Made by a program: the position numbers and the translations under genes | Notes under the pieces: model-generated | Told to the model about the DNA's origin: nothing | The model's input: the letters and a program-made list of their open reading frames with translations, nothing else | Database searches by the model: none | Shown: in pieces, positions 41,945 through 51,342 of the stretch | How the letters are laid out: the number at the start of each line of letters is the position of its first letter | Numbering within the stretch: position 1 is the stretch's first letter | Source: Pyrococcus furiosus DSM 3638 | Lineage (GTDB): Archaea > Methanobacteriota_B > Thermococci > Thermococcales > Thermococcaceae | NCBI RefSeq assembly: GCF_000007305.1 | Contig: NC_003413.1 | Span: forward strand, 1,421,318-1,485,317 | DNA: 64,000 nucleotides | Reading direction: 5' to 3'

Positions 41945-42002
41945 GGAGAATTGCCCCCCAAAAAGTTTTTACAAATGTCATCTACACCAGCCCTTTAGTC
42001 TC

Positions 42003-42014
42003 TAGTATATAAGC
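42003..42014 (-). promoter_or_regulatory. rpoH operon TATA box
   Basis: GCTTATATACTA on the minus strand, about 60 bp upstream of the rpoH start and about 35 bp downstream of tRNA-Thr. This is the main candidate promoter of the polymerase operon. Confidence 0.5.
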
Positions 42015-42047
42015 TTTACTCAACCTTAATAAACATTATTAAAAACA

Positions 42048-42124
42048 TGGAGCCCCGGCCGGGCTTTGAACCCGGGACCTGCCGCTTACCAAGCGGCCGC
42101 TCTACCAGGCTGAGCCACCGGGGC
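42048..42124 (-). tRNA. tRNA-Thr (anticodon GGT)
   Basis: 5' GCCCCGG pairs with CCGGGGC, discriminator T, then encoded CCA (42048-42050). Anticodon stem GCCGC/GCGGC encloses TTGGTAA, anticodon GGT. T loop GGTTCAAAG. A TATA-like CTTATATATCC lies at about 42151-42160 (minus strand). Confidence 0.96.
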
Positions 42125-42173
42125 ATTGTCGGAGTTTTCTCGCTCGAGAGGATATATAAGATTTTCGGTCAAG

Positions 42174-42794
42174 TTAAGCAGCTCCTCCCCTCATACCCCA
42201 CAAGAACATTGTGAACTCAAAGTCATAGGCCTTAGTTAAGAAAGTTGCTGGGCTATATGGATAGTATATGTAGAATTTCCTCAAACCTATAATTCTATGG
42301 GAATCCTTAGGATCAACTTTATAGTCCCAAACTTCAACGGCGGGAATAGGGGCTAGGGATCTTATGATAACTACCGAATTCACGCTTTCAAATCTACCCT
42401 TTGAGGGGTTGTATTTTCTATCAACTAATCTAAATGCCATCATAAGTCCAGCTCTTGGCATTCCGTACGATTTTATTGCTGTTATATTAAAATGGTAATC
42501 TCTATTTCTTTCCATTTCAGAGATTAGGCAGGAAGATGTTAAACAGACCCCTGTTCTTGTCAAAGAGTATACGTAAAGGTAATCATTTGTCAGCTTAAAC
42601 TGAAGGAGGGAGGTTATTAATGAGGATATGAAAATCGCTATTATAAATGCTTTTAGAACAGATCTCCAGTACCTCCTTACTATGTAATTCCACTTAATTC
42701 TTAGAGTTACTAGAAGAACTGCAGGAATCAATGTATAGTAGAGGACCATGCTAAATATATATCCCCCAAATGTTGGAAAATGATCAAAGTACAT
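42174..42794 (-). CDS. Membrane protein of unknown function
   Basis: 206 residues. Two hydrophobic helices at about 10-31 and 47-65 are followed by a domain of about 140 residues that probably faces outside. There are two Cys in CLTSSC (about 95). No family recognised. ATG 42794 is chosen for GGGTG upstream. It lies between tRNA genes on the same strand, 23 bp after the CCA end of tRNA-Pro, so it may be read from the tRNA promoter. Confidence 0.65.
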   Translation of the reverse strand: MYFDHFPTFGGYIFSMVLYYTLIPAVLLVTLRIKWNYIVRRYWRSVLKAFIIAIFISSLITSLLQFKLTNDYLYVYSLTRTGVCLTSSCLISEMERNRDYHFNITAIKSYGMPRAGLMMAFRLVDRKYNPSKGRFESVNSVVIIRSLAPIPAVEVWDYKVDPKDSHRIIGLRKFYIYYPYSPATFLTKAYDFEFTMFLWGMRGGAA

Positions 42795-42816
42795 AGATAA
42801 CACCCGAAATTACTTT

Positions 42817-42894
42817 TGGTGGGGCCGCCGGGATTTGAACCCGGGTCACGGGCTCCCAAAGCCCGCAGGATGGGCCAAGCTACCCTACGGCCCC
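42817..42894 (-). tRNA. tRNA-Pro (anticodon TGG)
   Basis: 5' GGGGCCG pairs with CGGCCCC, discriminator A, then encoded CCA (42817-42819). Anticodon stem CGGGC/GCCCG encloses TTTGGGA, anticodon TGG. T arm CCGGG-TTCAAAT-CCCGG. It begins only 2 bp after the CCA of the preceding tRNA-Thr. Confidence 0.96.
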
Positions 42895-42896
42895 AT

Positions 42897-42973
42897 TGGA
42901 GCCCGGGGCGGGATTTGAACCCGCGACCTGGGGATTACAAGTCCCCCGCCCCACCAGGCTAGGCTACCCGGGC
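42897..42973 (-). tRNA. tRNA-Thr (anticodon TGT)
   Basis: 5' GCCCGGG pairs with CCCGGGC, discriminator T, then encoded CCA (42897-42899). Anticodon stem GGGGA/TCCCC encloses CTTGTAA, anticodon TGT. Leads a tandem with tRNA-Pro. Confidence 0.96.
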
Positions 42974-43004
42974 TCTAAAGGTCGAAATGAAAGGAAGAAG
43001 TTAA

Positions 43005-43016
43005 GTTTATAAATAT
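43005..43016 (-). promoter_or_regulatory. Promoter of the tRNA-Thr/tRNA-Pro pair
   Basis: ATATTTATAAAC on the minus strand lies about 32-43 bp before the tRNA-Thr 5' end, between the rrp42 stop and the tRNA. Confidence 0.45.
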
Positions 43017-43022
43017 TTCCAT

Positions 43023-43856
43023 TTATTCCTCAGAGTTATTTGCCTTCTCTAGAGCATTTAATATTATTTTTCTGATCTCTTCGGCCTTTTTGAAAGCTGT
43101 TTCAACAGCATACATAACTTCCTCTAATTTAAAGGCTCCTCCCTCGCTTTTTTGGACTGCAGATATGTGGCCTGTTTCGTCAGTGGTTATTGTAAGTCTG
43201 CCATCCATAATCTGCTCTTCCTCTAAAGTTGGATCAACAACCAAGTAGTTTCCAATCTTAGCAAAGGTCACTGAAATTGGTATTTTTTCTACAGGCAAGG
43301 GCTCTTTCTCCTCAAGGATCTCAACTTCTCCAGTTTCTTCATTATACAAAACTTTTGGAACTCTTGCATTTAACAAAGCAGCTATAGCTCCGATTCCAAT
43401 GGCATCCATAAGGTTGCCGTCGTGGTCTAGGACATGGACATCGATAAAGACGACTCTCACAATCTTGCCCGGAGCTATAACCATTTTCTCCAAATTCAAT
43501 GCTCTGCTTTCCCTTATCCCTCTGTCAATAACTCTTGCAAGTTCAATTGCCCTTTCATCAGGAGGCCCAGGCTCAAATGTTGGAGAGGCAAGAGGTACTA
43601 GCTCCACGTTAGTTGTCATGACACCCATGTTTGGGGTATCTGGGAAAGGCTCTCCGAGCGTTGCCTTTATCCCAACTAAAACTTGAGTATTTCCAAGTTT
43701 CACAAGTGCGGATCCTTCTGCCTTCTCTATTACTCCAACTTCAACTTCTATAGGCCTATAATCTTCAAATCCTCTATCATCAATTCTTTTTTTCTCTTTA
43801 AGGAGATTTAGAATATAATCCCTCATTATTCCAGCAACAATCTCGTCATTGCTCAC
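43023..43856 (-). CDS. rrp42: Exosome subunit Rrp42
   Basis: 277 residues of the RNase PH fold, the non-catalytic partner that forms the hexameric ring with Rrp41 and is needed for RNA binding. Motifs are [42 protein letters not shown] and [17 protein letters not shown] 43856 (MSNDEIV) is preferred because GGAGG lies upstream; a TTG at 43865 would overlap it. It overlaps rrp41 by about 11 bp. Confidence 0.95.
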   Translation of the reverse strand: MSNDEIVAGIMRDYILNLLKEKKRIDDRGFEDYRPIEVEVGVIEKAEGSALVKLGNTQVLVGIKATLGEPFPDTPNMGVMTTNVELVPLASPTFEPGPPDERAIELARVIDRGIRESRALNLEKMVIAPGKIVRVVFIDVHVLDHDGNLMDAIGIGAIAALLNARVPKVLYNEETGEVEILEEKEPLPVEKIPISVTFAKIGNYLVVDPTLEEEQIMDGRLTITTDETGHISAVQKSEGGAFKLEEVMYAVETAFKKAEEIRKIILNALEKANNSEE

Positions 43857-44598
43857 TTCCCTCAACCTCCTGGGCTATTTTAAGGTATTTTTCTTTAAGA
43901 GCTTCCCTCTGTTTTTGATAAACAGCCTTTGCTCCCTTTATTGCTAATTTTACTGCTTCTATGAACTCTTCCTTTGTTAGATAACCGTCCATCTGAAGAA
44001 GGGTTATGTCATTCTTTATAGGCATAATAGCTACTGGTACATCTGCCTCACCGTAGTTATCTTCTTCCTTATTTAGATCAAGCACTATTTCTCCCTCAAT
44101 TTTTCCAGCACTACACGCTGCAACGAGATCTCTCATTGGTATCCCCGCATCAGCGAGTGCAAGAGATGCTGCAGTTATTCCTGCAACTCTAGTTCCAGCA
44201 TCAGCCTGAAGAACTTCTATAAACACATCGATTGCAGTTCTTGGAAACATTTCAAGAATTAATGCAGGTTCAAGAGCTCCTCTGATTACCTTGCTTATCT
44301 CAATACTTCTTCTGTCCGGACCTGGCTTTTTCCTTTCTTCTACGCTAAAAGGAGCCATATTGTATCTAACTCTTAGTATGGCCCTATCAGGTCTTTGAAG
44401 ATGCTTCGGATGAATTTCTCTAGGCCCATAAACAGCGGCAATTATCTTATTTTTTCCCCACTCAATGTATGCAGACCCATTTGCATTCTTTAAGACACCG
44501 ACTTTCATTTTAATAGGCCTGAGCTCATACTTTTTTCTACCATCAAGCCTTCTACCATTCTCATCAATTAGTTTAAGGCCCTCTGGCTTCAACATCAT
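43846..44598 (-). CDS. rrp41: Exosome catalytic subunit Rrp41
   Basis: A 250-residue phosphorolytic 3'-5' exoribonuclease. Motifs are [35 protein letters not shown] and the phosphate/metal region [25 protein letters not shown], with Asp in [10 protein letters not shown]. Start ATG 44598 or the adjacent ATG. Overlaps rrp4 by 26 bp. Confidence 0.97.
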   Translation of the reverse strand: MMLKPEGLKLIDENGRRLDGRKKYELRPIKMKVGVLKNANGSAYIEWGKNKIIAAVYGPREIHPKHLQRPDRAILRVRYNMAPFSVEERKKPGPDRRSIEISKVIRGALEPALILEMFPRTAIDVFIEVLQADAGTRVAGITAASLALADAGIPMRDLVAACSAGKIEGEIVLDLNKEEDNYGEADVPVAIMPIKNDITLLQMDGYLTKEEFIEAVKLAIKGAKAVYQKQREALKEKYLKIAQEVEGSEQ

Positions 44599-45367
44599 TT
44601 TCCATCACCGTTTCTTCCTGTGTTTCCTCCTCTAGGGAGGGAATTTCTTCTATAACTCCCCGTTCCTTTAATTCTTGCAATTTTGAAAGAAGCATATTTT
44701 TTATTCTATCAGTCAACCCTCTTGTGTGGCTTTCTCGCTCTATCTTGAGTATTGCCTCTATGGCGAGCTTCTCTAGCTCAGGATTTTTACTACTTATCCA
44801 AATCCAGCCGTTTTGGCCAACTATAATTCTGCTCTGAGTTAGCTTTTTGATCATATTAATCATTGATCCTCCCTTTCCTATTACTCTTGGAACCTTTGAT
44901 GATGTAATCTTGATTATTTGTCCTCCCCTAAGAGGCCCCCCATTAAATGGCATGCCCTTTGTCGTTAGCTCTATGTTATTGACCTCATTAATTCCCTTTA
45001 CCTTGGCGTAAATAATATCCCCTATATCAAAGAATTTCCTTAGATCTGTCCTCAGGAGGTCTATTTTTTCATCTGTATAGTCCTGAATTTTCAAAGTTGC
45101 AGAATAGGGAGAACCTATGTCAACGGTCCAGCTTGAGAATTTAACGTCGACAATTTTCCCAAGTACATTATCCCCAACTTCAGGTATATAGGGCCCCTCT
45201 AAGGGGATAACTCTGATTGTGTTTCCCTTTATGTCTACAAGTCCTATTACCGTTGAGTATATCCTTGAACCTTCTTTGAAAGTTCCTCTCCCATTTTTAT
45301 AAGGCCCTTGGGCCAATAGCGTTCCAGGTACTACTAATTCTCTATTTTGAACAAAAATTCTCCTCAT
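44573..45367 (-). CDS. rrp4: Exosome RNA-binding cap subunit Rrp4
   Basis: 264 residues with an N-terminal domain (about 1-60), an S1 domain (about 65-140) and a KH domain (about 150-215, [21 protein letters not shown]). It caps the Rrp41/Rrp42 ring. Acidic C-terminal tail. The ATG overlaps the stop of sdo1 as ATGA. Confidence 0.96.
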   Translation of the reverse strand: MRRIFVQNRELVVPGTLLAQGPYKNGRGTFKEGSRIYSTVIGLVDIKGNTIRVIPLEGPYIPEVGDNVLGKIVDVKFSSWTVDIGSPYSATLKIQDYTDEKIDLLRTDLRKFFDIGDIIYAKVKGINEVNNIELTTKGMPFNGGPLRGGQIIKITSSKVPRVIGKGGSMINMIKKLTQSRIIVGQNGWIWISSKNPELEKLAIEAILKIERESHTRGLTDRIKNMLLSKLQELKERGVIEEIPSLEEETQEETVMENDVEARGP

Positions 45368-46074
45368 AACCCCTTCCTCTCTATTAGTTTAGTTTGAGCA
45401 CTGCTCTTTGTAAGGGCATTTAGCTTCTCGTAAAACTCCTCCTCAACTCCACCTGGGATTTCAATTAAGAACATCCAAGAACCATCACTGCCCCACTCCT
45501 CCTTCTTAATTGTTCCAAACTTTCTTACTTCACCATAGGCTTTACCCACGTACTCCCCTGGGATCTTAACTGCTATTACCTTTGTCTCAATTCTAAGCGG
45601 GAGAACTTGTCGAATTGCTTTTATAACATCTTGAACTTGGGCTTCCGCATCTTTGAATATATCCACTCTCACTCCCACTTCTTCCATAGCCCTAAGAATT
45701 CTCTCTACTGGATGTGGATATCCAGTTCTTGGATCTACTGCATTTCTATGAATTATAGTAGCTATTTGCCTCTTCTTTTCCTCAAGCATCTCTCTTCTCT
45801 GTTGAGCAGTGAGCTGGATTTCCCCTTTTCTTAAAATTATCTTAGCTACTTCATAAGGATCACTTGTTCCAAAAATTTTCTCCATTTCATGCTCACTAGC
45901 TTTATCGCCCTTGTGAGCATCCTTAAACACATATGGAGTTGCTAAAATTTCTTCTATTGGAACATCCTTACCTTCTCTAAAGTCTCTAGCAAGATAAGGA
46001 TCGACCAATATTTCAAAAACTTCTCCATGAATTTTTAATCTTGCGATCACAGCCTTATCAACACTAATTGGCAT
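45364..46074 (-). CDS. sdo1: Ribosome maturation protein SDO1 (SBDS homologue)
   Basis: 236 residues in three domains: an FYSH domain (about 1-85, [23 protein letters not shown]), a helical middle domain and a C-terminal ferredoxin-like domain. [17 protein letters not shown] is diagnostic. It helps release the anti-association factor IF6 from the large subunit in eukaryotes. ATG 46074 is preferred, with GGAGGTGG upstream. Confidence 0.95.
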   Translation of the reverse strand: MPISVDKAVIARLKIHGEVFEILVDPYLARDFREGKDVPIEEILATPYVFKDAHKGDKASEHEMEKIFGTSDPYEVAKIILRKGEIQLTAQQRREMLEEKKRQIATIIHRNAVDPRTGYPHPVERILRAMEEVGVRVDIFKDAEAQVQDVIKAIRQVLPLRIETKVIAVKIPGEYVGKAYGEVRKFGTIKKEEWGSDGSWMFLIEIPGGVEEEFYEKLNALTKSSAQTKLIERKGL

Positions 46075-46107
46075 TCCCACCACCTCCAAATAAAAATTAG
46101 AGAAAAG

Positions 46108-46890
46108 TCAGTAGTTGCTATCCAGCTCCGAATAATCCTCTTCCTTTTCCTTGACTTCTTCCTCTTCAACTTCTTTTAGCACTTCCGACAGGTACTTTTC
46201 TATTTCATCCCTAGTAAGTTTTCTAAACTTTTTGTCCTTTACAGTTATTACAGCCACTTCTATATTATCTGCACTAGGATTTTCCATTGTCTTTGCCAGT
46301 GCCATCAAAGCCAGCTTTATTGCATCTTCTAAATTCATGTCATCTCTATATTTTTCTTCGAAAATTGCCATTGCTGTGTTCCTTCCACTTCCTATAGCTA
46401 CAGCTTTCCAAGCAAAATATGCACCACTTGGATCTGTCTCATAAAGCTCTGGTCTGTCATTTATACCCGCCATTAAAAGCGCTGCTCCAAATGGCCTTAC
46501 GCCTCCATACTGAGTATGCATCTGCTTAAGGTCACAGATTTTTTTGACTATAACTGAAACTGGTGCTGGTTCACCATATGTTAGTCTATAAATTTGAGCT
46601 TCTAATCTTGCTCTGTTAACTAGAACTCTCGCATCGGCTATAATACCACTTGAAGCTGCAGCGATGTGATCATCAATTTGAAAGATCTTCTCATAACTGT
46701 CAGGTTCAATTAACCTGCTCGTTATCCTTTTCTCAACAGCTAAGACAACACCCTCGCCACACTTAACTCCCACAGCTGTAGCTCCTCTTTTTACTGCTTC
46801 CCTTGCATAATTTACTTGGAATAATCTTCCATCTGGACTAAAAACTGTAATTGCTCTGTCGTACCCAGCCTGAGGTGGAACAAATGCCAT
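46108..46890 (-). CDS. psmA: Proteasome subunit alpha
   Basis: 260 residues. The alpha-type N-terminus [28 protein letters not shown] forms the gate, followed by [13 protein letters not shown]; no N-terminal catalytic Thr. The acidic tail ends DYSELDSNY, close to the HbYX-binding pocket requirements for ring contacts. ATG 46890 is chosen (GGAGGTG upstream). First gene of the psmA-sdo1-rrp4-rrp41-rrp42 operon, a conserved archaeal arrangement. Confidence 0.97.
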
Positions 46891-46922
46891 TCCGTTCACC
46901 TCCAAGTTAGCTTTATCGTGGA

Positions 46923-46935
46923 GTGTTTATATACC
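46923..46935 (-). promoter_or_regulatory. psmA operon TATA box
   Basis: GGTATATAAACAC on the minus strand, about 33 bp upstream of the psmA ATG. A second TATA-like sequence GGTTTATATC (46951-46960) could serve the divergent regulator gene or an upstream start for this operon. Confidence 0.55.
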
Positions 46936-47050
46936 TTCCGTGGAAGCAAAGGTTTATATCTCTACCCAAAGGTATATTTGATGACATGGAAACATTTTTA
47001 ATAATAATGTACCTAAAAGTATAATGTTGAACTTTGTTGGAGGGAGGCTC

Positions 47051-47551
47051 ATGTGGGGGAAGATTGAACATTATTTTGATGAATATCCAGTTAGAAAGTT
47101 AATAGCAAAAACCTTGCTGAGGTATGGGCTAAGAGTCTCAGAGGACATGAAAATTAAAGCTGGTGAAATTGAAGTTCCCTATACTAAAATAGCAAAAGCA
47201 TTAAACGTTGACAGGAGAGTTGTTAAAGAGACCGTAGCAATGATACTCAAAACACCAGAACTTAGAGATATCTACATGAACCTTGAACCTACAGTACATA
47301 TGAAATATGTAGGAAAGCACGTGGGATATGGTGTCATAGAAATAGAACCTGAACCTAGAGCTATTGGAATTCTGGCTAAAATCGCTCAAAAGATAGCAGA
47401 AAGAGAGATAAACATTGTACAGGTTGTTGCCGAAGATCCTGAACTTTATCCAGAGGCAATACTTACAATAATTACTGAAAAACCCATCCCAGGAGATTTA
47501 ATTAACGAACTATCAAAATTAGAAGGCGTAAAGAGAATATCGATCTATTGA
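47051..47551 (+). CDS. Predicted regulator with N-terminal HTH-like and C-terminal ACT domain
   Basis: 166 residues. The N-terminal half (about 5-75) contains an HTH-like stretch IPYTKIAKALNVDRRVVKETVAMI (VPYTKIAKALNV as read here), and the C-terminal half (about 90-165) an ACT domain (AIGILAKIAQKIAEREINIVQVVAED). ACT domains bind amino acids, so it is likely an amino-acid-responsive transcription factor (COG2150-like). ATG 47051 has GGAGGGAGG upstream; an earlier ATG at 47024 has no ribosome site. It is divergent from the proteasome operon. Confidence 0.8.
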   Translation: MWGKIEHYFDEYPVRKLIAKTLLRYGLRVSEDMKIKAGEIEVPYTKIAKALNVDRRVVKETVAMILKTPELRDIYMNLEPTVHMKYVGKHVGYGVIEIEPEPRAIGILAKIAQKIAEREINIVQVVAEDPELYPEAILTIITEKPIPGDLINELSKLEGVKRISIY

Positions 47552-47658
47552 TTCTTTGAGCATTCTTTGAGATTTTAGTTTTTACCCATACATCCAAAAA
47601 ATTTTTATAATTTCAGAATGCTAAATTATTTGACAAACGTAAAAATATGGTGATTAGT

Positions 47659-49026
47659 ATGGAAGTTCTAGAAAAAGTACTTCGTTGGGCTGAAGAAAAT
47701 ATTAAAGCTGAGTATATAGAACTGCGTTATGAAAACCTCAAAAAGACAAGACTTACTTTAAAAGACGGAGTATTCACCAATTTTACTGAAAAATTGAATA
47801 TGGGAGTAGCAGTAAGAGTCCTAGCAAATGGAGCATGGGGATTTGCTTCTACGAGCAATTTAGACAAACTCCAAGATGCGATAAAGGAAGCATATAAGTT
47901 AGCAAAGGCAAGTGCCGAGACAAAAAAAGAAAAAATTACACTCGCAGAGATAAAGCCAGTAGAAGATTTTGTAGAAAGTAAAATGAAGATCAAACCCAGG
48001 GAAGTAGATATTGAAGAAAAAGTTAATCACTTGAAAGAATTAGAAAAACTCCTTAAGGAAGATAAATCCGTAAAGAGCGTAAACGTGAGATACGAAGATG
48101 GTGGAGGCCAAAAAATACTCCTCACAAACGAAGGAACTCATATAGAGTGGGACTACAACTATCTATACCAAGGAGTTTATGTCACTGGAAAGAAGGAAGG
48201 AAAGCTAGCAATGGCGAGAGATAGTATCGGAGCGGTAGATTATGGCTGGGAACTCATGACAGAAAAGGAGCCAAATGAAAAGGTTGCAGAGAGGTTACTC
48301 AGAAAATTACATGCTCAGCTTAACGGAGTGCCACCTAAAAGAGGAGAATGGCCCATAGTAGCTGGCCCAATAGTTGTCGGAATAATCGCTCATGAGGCGC
48401 TTGGACACTTAGCTGAAGCAGACTTAACAATAAACTCTCCATTTAGAGAGTTAATTGGAAAGCAAATAGCACCAGAATTCGTAACAATGAGCGAGAGAAT
48501 TGTAGAAGGTGGATTTGGAAATGACAAGTACGATGATGAAGGAGTTCCAGTAAAGGACATTCACATAATAGAAAATGGCATCCTAAAGGAGATAATGCTA
48601 AACAGAGAATATGCAGCAAAATGGAATATGGAGCCAAACGGGCATGCAAGAGCTGAAAGCTACAAGTATCCCCCAATAATTAGGATGAGAAATACTGTGT
48701 TTGAGCCAGGGGATTGGAGTTTTGAAGAGATGATTGAGGATATAAAGTTCGGATATTATGTAGTTGACTTCAGAGGAGGACAAGCTCAGTTAAATTCTGC
48801 CTTCCAAGTGGGTATCCAGGAGGGCTATGTAATTAGGAACGGAGAAATTGCAGAACCTATAAGAGACACATCAATTACTGGAGTTGCTATTGAAGCATTA
48901 AAGAAAATAACTGCAGTAGGAAAAGACTTTGGAATAGAAACAGGATTCTGTGGAAAGGGGCAAATTGCATTTGTGAGCTCTGGAGGTCCTCACATGAGAT
49001 TTGACGGAGGAATTATTATTGGATGA
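47659..49026 (+). CDS. tldD: TldD family metalloprotease
   Basis: 455 residues. The zinc motif is His245-Glu246-x3-His250 (HEALGH) in AHEALGHLAEADL, and the third-ligand region near the C-terminus contains GFCGKGQ. TldD with its partner forms a heterodimer that cleaves small unfolded peptides. ATG 47659 is chosen because GGTGAT lies upstream; the in-frame ATG at 47647 contains that site. It is followed after 12 bp by the partner gene. Confidence 0.93.
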   Translation: MEVLEKVLRWAEENIKAEYIELRYENLKKTRLTLKDGVFTNFTEKLNMGVAVRVLANGAWGFASTSNLDKLQDAIKEAYKLAKASAETKKEKITLAEIKPVEDFVESKMKIKPREVDIEEKVNHLKELEKLLKEDKSVKSVNVRYEDGGGQKILLTNEGTHIEWDYNYLYQGVYVTGKKEGKLAMARDSIGAVDYGWELMTEKEPNEKVAERLLRKLHAQLNGVPPKRGEWPIVAGPIVVGIIAHEALGHLAEADLTINSPFRELIGKQIAPEFVTMSERIVEGGFGNDKYDDEGVPVKDIHIIENGILKEIMLNREYAAKWNMEPNGHARAESYKYPPIIRMRNTVFEPGDWSFEEMIEDIKFGYYVVDFRGGQAQLNSAFQVGIQEGYVIRNGEIAEPIRDTSITGVAIEALKKITAVGKDFGIETGFCGKGQIAFVSSGGPHMRFDGGIIIG

Positions 49027-49038
49027 GGAGGGTAAGAA

Positions 49039-50367
49039 ATGGAAGAACTAATTAGGTATGGAGAGAAATTTTTTGATGAACTAGAGATTGTAACAAGAGT
49101 AGGAAAGGATTTCAGCGTTGATATTCAGCTTAATGAAGTCTTTGGTGGAGGCGTAAGAGAGGACATTCTAACAATAATTAGAGGTATAAAGGACAAAAGA
49201 ATTGGAATAGTTTTACTTGATACAATAGACAAAGAAGAGATCAAGAAAGGAATTGAAACTGCTGCTAAGATGGCAAAGCTTAACGCTCCCGATGAAAAGT
49301 GGTCATCTCTCCCTCAACCAGGGAAATACAGAGAAAAACCAAAGATTAGTGAAGATTTAAAGTCCGCCTCTTCCGATGAATTAGTTAACATGGCAGTGGA
49401 GGGAATAAAGTTAGCAAGGGAACTTGATAAAAATTTAACCGTTGCGGGGGGAAGCATTGGAACTTCATGGAATGAAATTACTATAGTGAACTCCCATGGC
49501 ATAAACGTTACCCAAGAACTTGGAGTTGCCTATGCATTTTTTGAGTTCGTAGGAAGAAAAGAAGGTATTGTAACCCCAGGAATCTTTGAATTTGACGCCA
49601 AGGACAACCTCAACTTGAACATCGAAGAAACAGTAAAGAACGGAGTCAAAAAAGTCCAGTGGGCTTATAACTTTAAACAAGCAAAAAATGAAGAAACAAC
49701 CCTAATATTTGGCCCCTGGGCAATATCAGGATTGCTTAACTATGCCCTATTCCCAGCGTTTAGTGGAGAAAGATTGGTTAAAGGCACAACTCCTCTTGCA
49801 GATAAAGTGGGAGAAAGAATTACAAGTGAAGTAATTACCCTTTACGACGACCCGTTCCACGAGTTAAGCATCACCAAAATAATCGCTGATGGGGAAGGAA
49901 TACCAACAAGAAGGTATGAGATTATCAAAGATGGTGAATTTAAGGGATTCATCTGGGACAACTACTGGGCAAAAGTCCACGGAACTGAAAGCACAGGACA
50001 TGGAGTAAGAGATTGGAGCGGGGGTGGAATAACTATTGGTCTTCACGTTCCTATCATCGAGAATGGTAAGAGGAGCCTTGAAGAGATCATCGGGGAAATT
50101 AAACATGGTTATTTAGTAGATGGCGTTCAAGGAGCACATTCAAGCAATCCAGATAATGGCAACTTTGCAGTAACGGCAAATCCTGCTTACATAATTGAAA
50201 ATGGTGAAATTGTTGGATCAACAGTGTTCTTAATAGCTGGGAATATCTATGAATTGCTCAAAAAGGCTACAGAAGTTAGTAAGGAACAGAGAACTCTAGT
50301 AGGAATGACTAACGTCATTACCCCATACATAAAATTTGAAAACGTCAAGATAGCCGGAAAGAGTTGA
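49039..50367 (+). CDS. pmbA: TldE/PmbA family partner protein
   Basis: 442 residues, homologous to TldD but without the HExxxH motif, as is normal for the non-catalytic TldE subunit. Conserved pieces are STGHGVRDWSGGGITIGLH, GVQGAHSSNPDNGNFAVTANPAYIIENGE. GGAGGGT precedes the ATG. Its end overlaps the convergent membrane-protein gene by 23 bp. Confidence 0.93.
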   Translation: MEELIRYGEKFFDELEIVTRVGKDFSVDIQLNEVFGGGVREDILTIIRGIKDKRIGIVLLDTIDKEEIKKGIETAAKMAKLNAPDEKWSSLPQPGKYREKPKISEDLKSASSDELVNMAVEGIKLARELDKNLTVAGGSIGTSWNEITIVNSHGINVTQELGVAYAFFEFVGRKEGIVTPGIFEFDAKDNLNLNIEETVKNGVKKVQWAYNFKQAKNEETTLIFGPWAISGLLNYALFPAFSGERLVKGTTPLADKVGERITSEVITLYDDPFHELSITKIIADGEGIPTRRYEIIKDGEFKGFIWDNYWAKVHGTESTGHGVRDWSGGGITIGLHVPIIENGKRSLEEIIGEIKHGYLVDGVQGAHSSNPDNGNFAVTANPAYIIENGEIVGSTVFLIAGNIYELLKKATEVSKEQRTLVGMTNVITPYIKFENVKIAGKS

Positions 50368-50938
50368 CTTTTCCCTTTTTTACCATCATTATTCCCGTAA
50401 ATAGCCCAAGAGTATCAGCAATAATATCCCTAATTTTATTTCCCAGGGATTCTGTAATGAAAGAAATTTGGGACTCACTAAGCTTTTCTATACTTTCCCA
50501 TCCTACTGCAAGTGTGTAGAATATCACTATTGAATAAAAGAGCACTTCCTTATTTGAAAGCTTGAGCTCATACAAGACCTTTGCAATTATTAGCCAAAGG
50601 ACTAATCCACCCAAAAAGTGACTTATTATATCTGCATTTCTCCACTCTTTATGAAACAAGTCTATTGTTGTGAAAGGAAGATTAACTAGAGAAACATGAA
50701 CAGCTCCAAAAAGAGCTAAAATTGCCATAATATCTTCTGAATAAAATGGAGATAGTAGGGCATCTAGGACCTTTGACCCAAAGGAAAAGCGCTTCCTTTG
50801 AAGCAAGATAATTGCCAAGAGTCCTAGAATCCAAGCGGTACATCTATATATGTGATCAACTCTTTTGTAATAAATTCCAGTTATGAGACCCAAAACTAGG
50901 ATACCCAAAGAAAAATATATAATCTTCCTAAGATCCAC
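50345..50938 (-). CDS. Membrane protein of unknown function (VanZ-like tail)
   Basis: 197 residues with five or six hydrophobic helices. The C-terminal part WESIEKLSESQI..GNKIRDIIADTLGLFTGI resembles the conserved acidic/Asp-Asn pattern at the end of VanZ-like and DUF2238-like membrane proteins; the match is loose. GTG 50938 is preferred over TTG 50962 because GGAGGT lies 7 bases upstream. Last gene of the top6-containing leftward operon; it overlaps the HTH gene before it. Confidence 0.65.
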   Translation of the reverse strand: MDLRKIIYFSLGILVLGLITGIYYKRVDHIYRCTAWILGLLAIILLQRKRFSFGSKVLDALLSPFYSEDIMAILALFGAVHVSLVNLPFTTIDLFHKEWRNADIISHFLGGLVLWLIIAKVLYELKLSNKEVLFYSIVIFYTLAVGWESIEKLSESQISFITESLGNKIRDIIADTLGLFTGIMMVKKGKVNSFRLS

Positions 50939-51338
50939 CTTTTTTACCTCCAGAAACTTCAATAAGATAGTATAGTGTTCTTATTGGAATCCCGAGGGCC
51001 TTACTAATCTCCCTGGGGCTTTTTCCTTCTTCTCTCATTTTATTTATGAGTTGTATTACTTTTGGCGAGTACTTTTTTGGCCTGCCTCTTCCTTTTTCAA
51101 TGGGGATAATTTTTATTCCAAGTTGCTCAAGTGCTCGAATAACCTTCTTCGACACCATAGGATAAAGGCTGGGAGGGCATCCAATAACTTTAACGTTCGG
51201 AGCATTCTCAAGTATTCTTACAACAACTTCCTTAGTGGGTCTTAAGTTTATGTAAACCTCGGTAACATCTTCATTAAGAGTCTCATCAATTTTTTTCAAG
51301 AGCTCCTTTACATTTCTCGCGGTTATCTCAACTCTCAT
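50928..51338 (-). CDS. Small HTH DNA-binding protein, DUF1699-like
   Basis: 136 residues. The first 80 residues form an alpha/beta domain (MRVEITARNVKELLKKIDETLNEDVTEVYINLRPT), which I associate with archaeal DUF1699. An AT-hook-like RGRPKKYS (about 84-91) then leads into an HTH resembling those of resolvases (VIQLINKMREEGKSPREISKALGIPIRTLYYLIE). It is likely a transcription or nucleoid factor. It starts 4 bp after the 415-residue gene of the top6 operon. Confidence 0.75.
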   Translation of the reverse strand: MRVEITARNVKELLKKIDETLNEDVTEVYINLRPTKEVVVRILENAPNVKVIGCPPSLYPMVSKKVIRALEQLGIKIIPIEKGRGRPKKYSPKVIQLINKMREEGKSPREISKALGIPIRTLYYLIEVSGGKKGGS

Positions 51339-51342
51339 TCTC

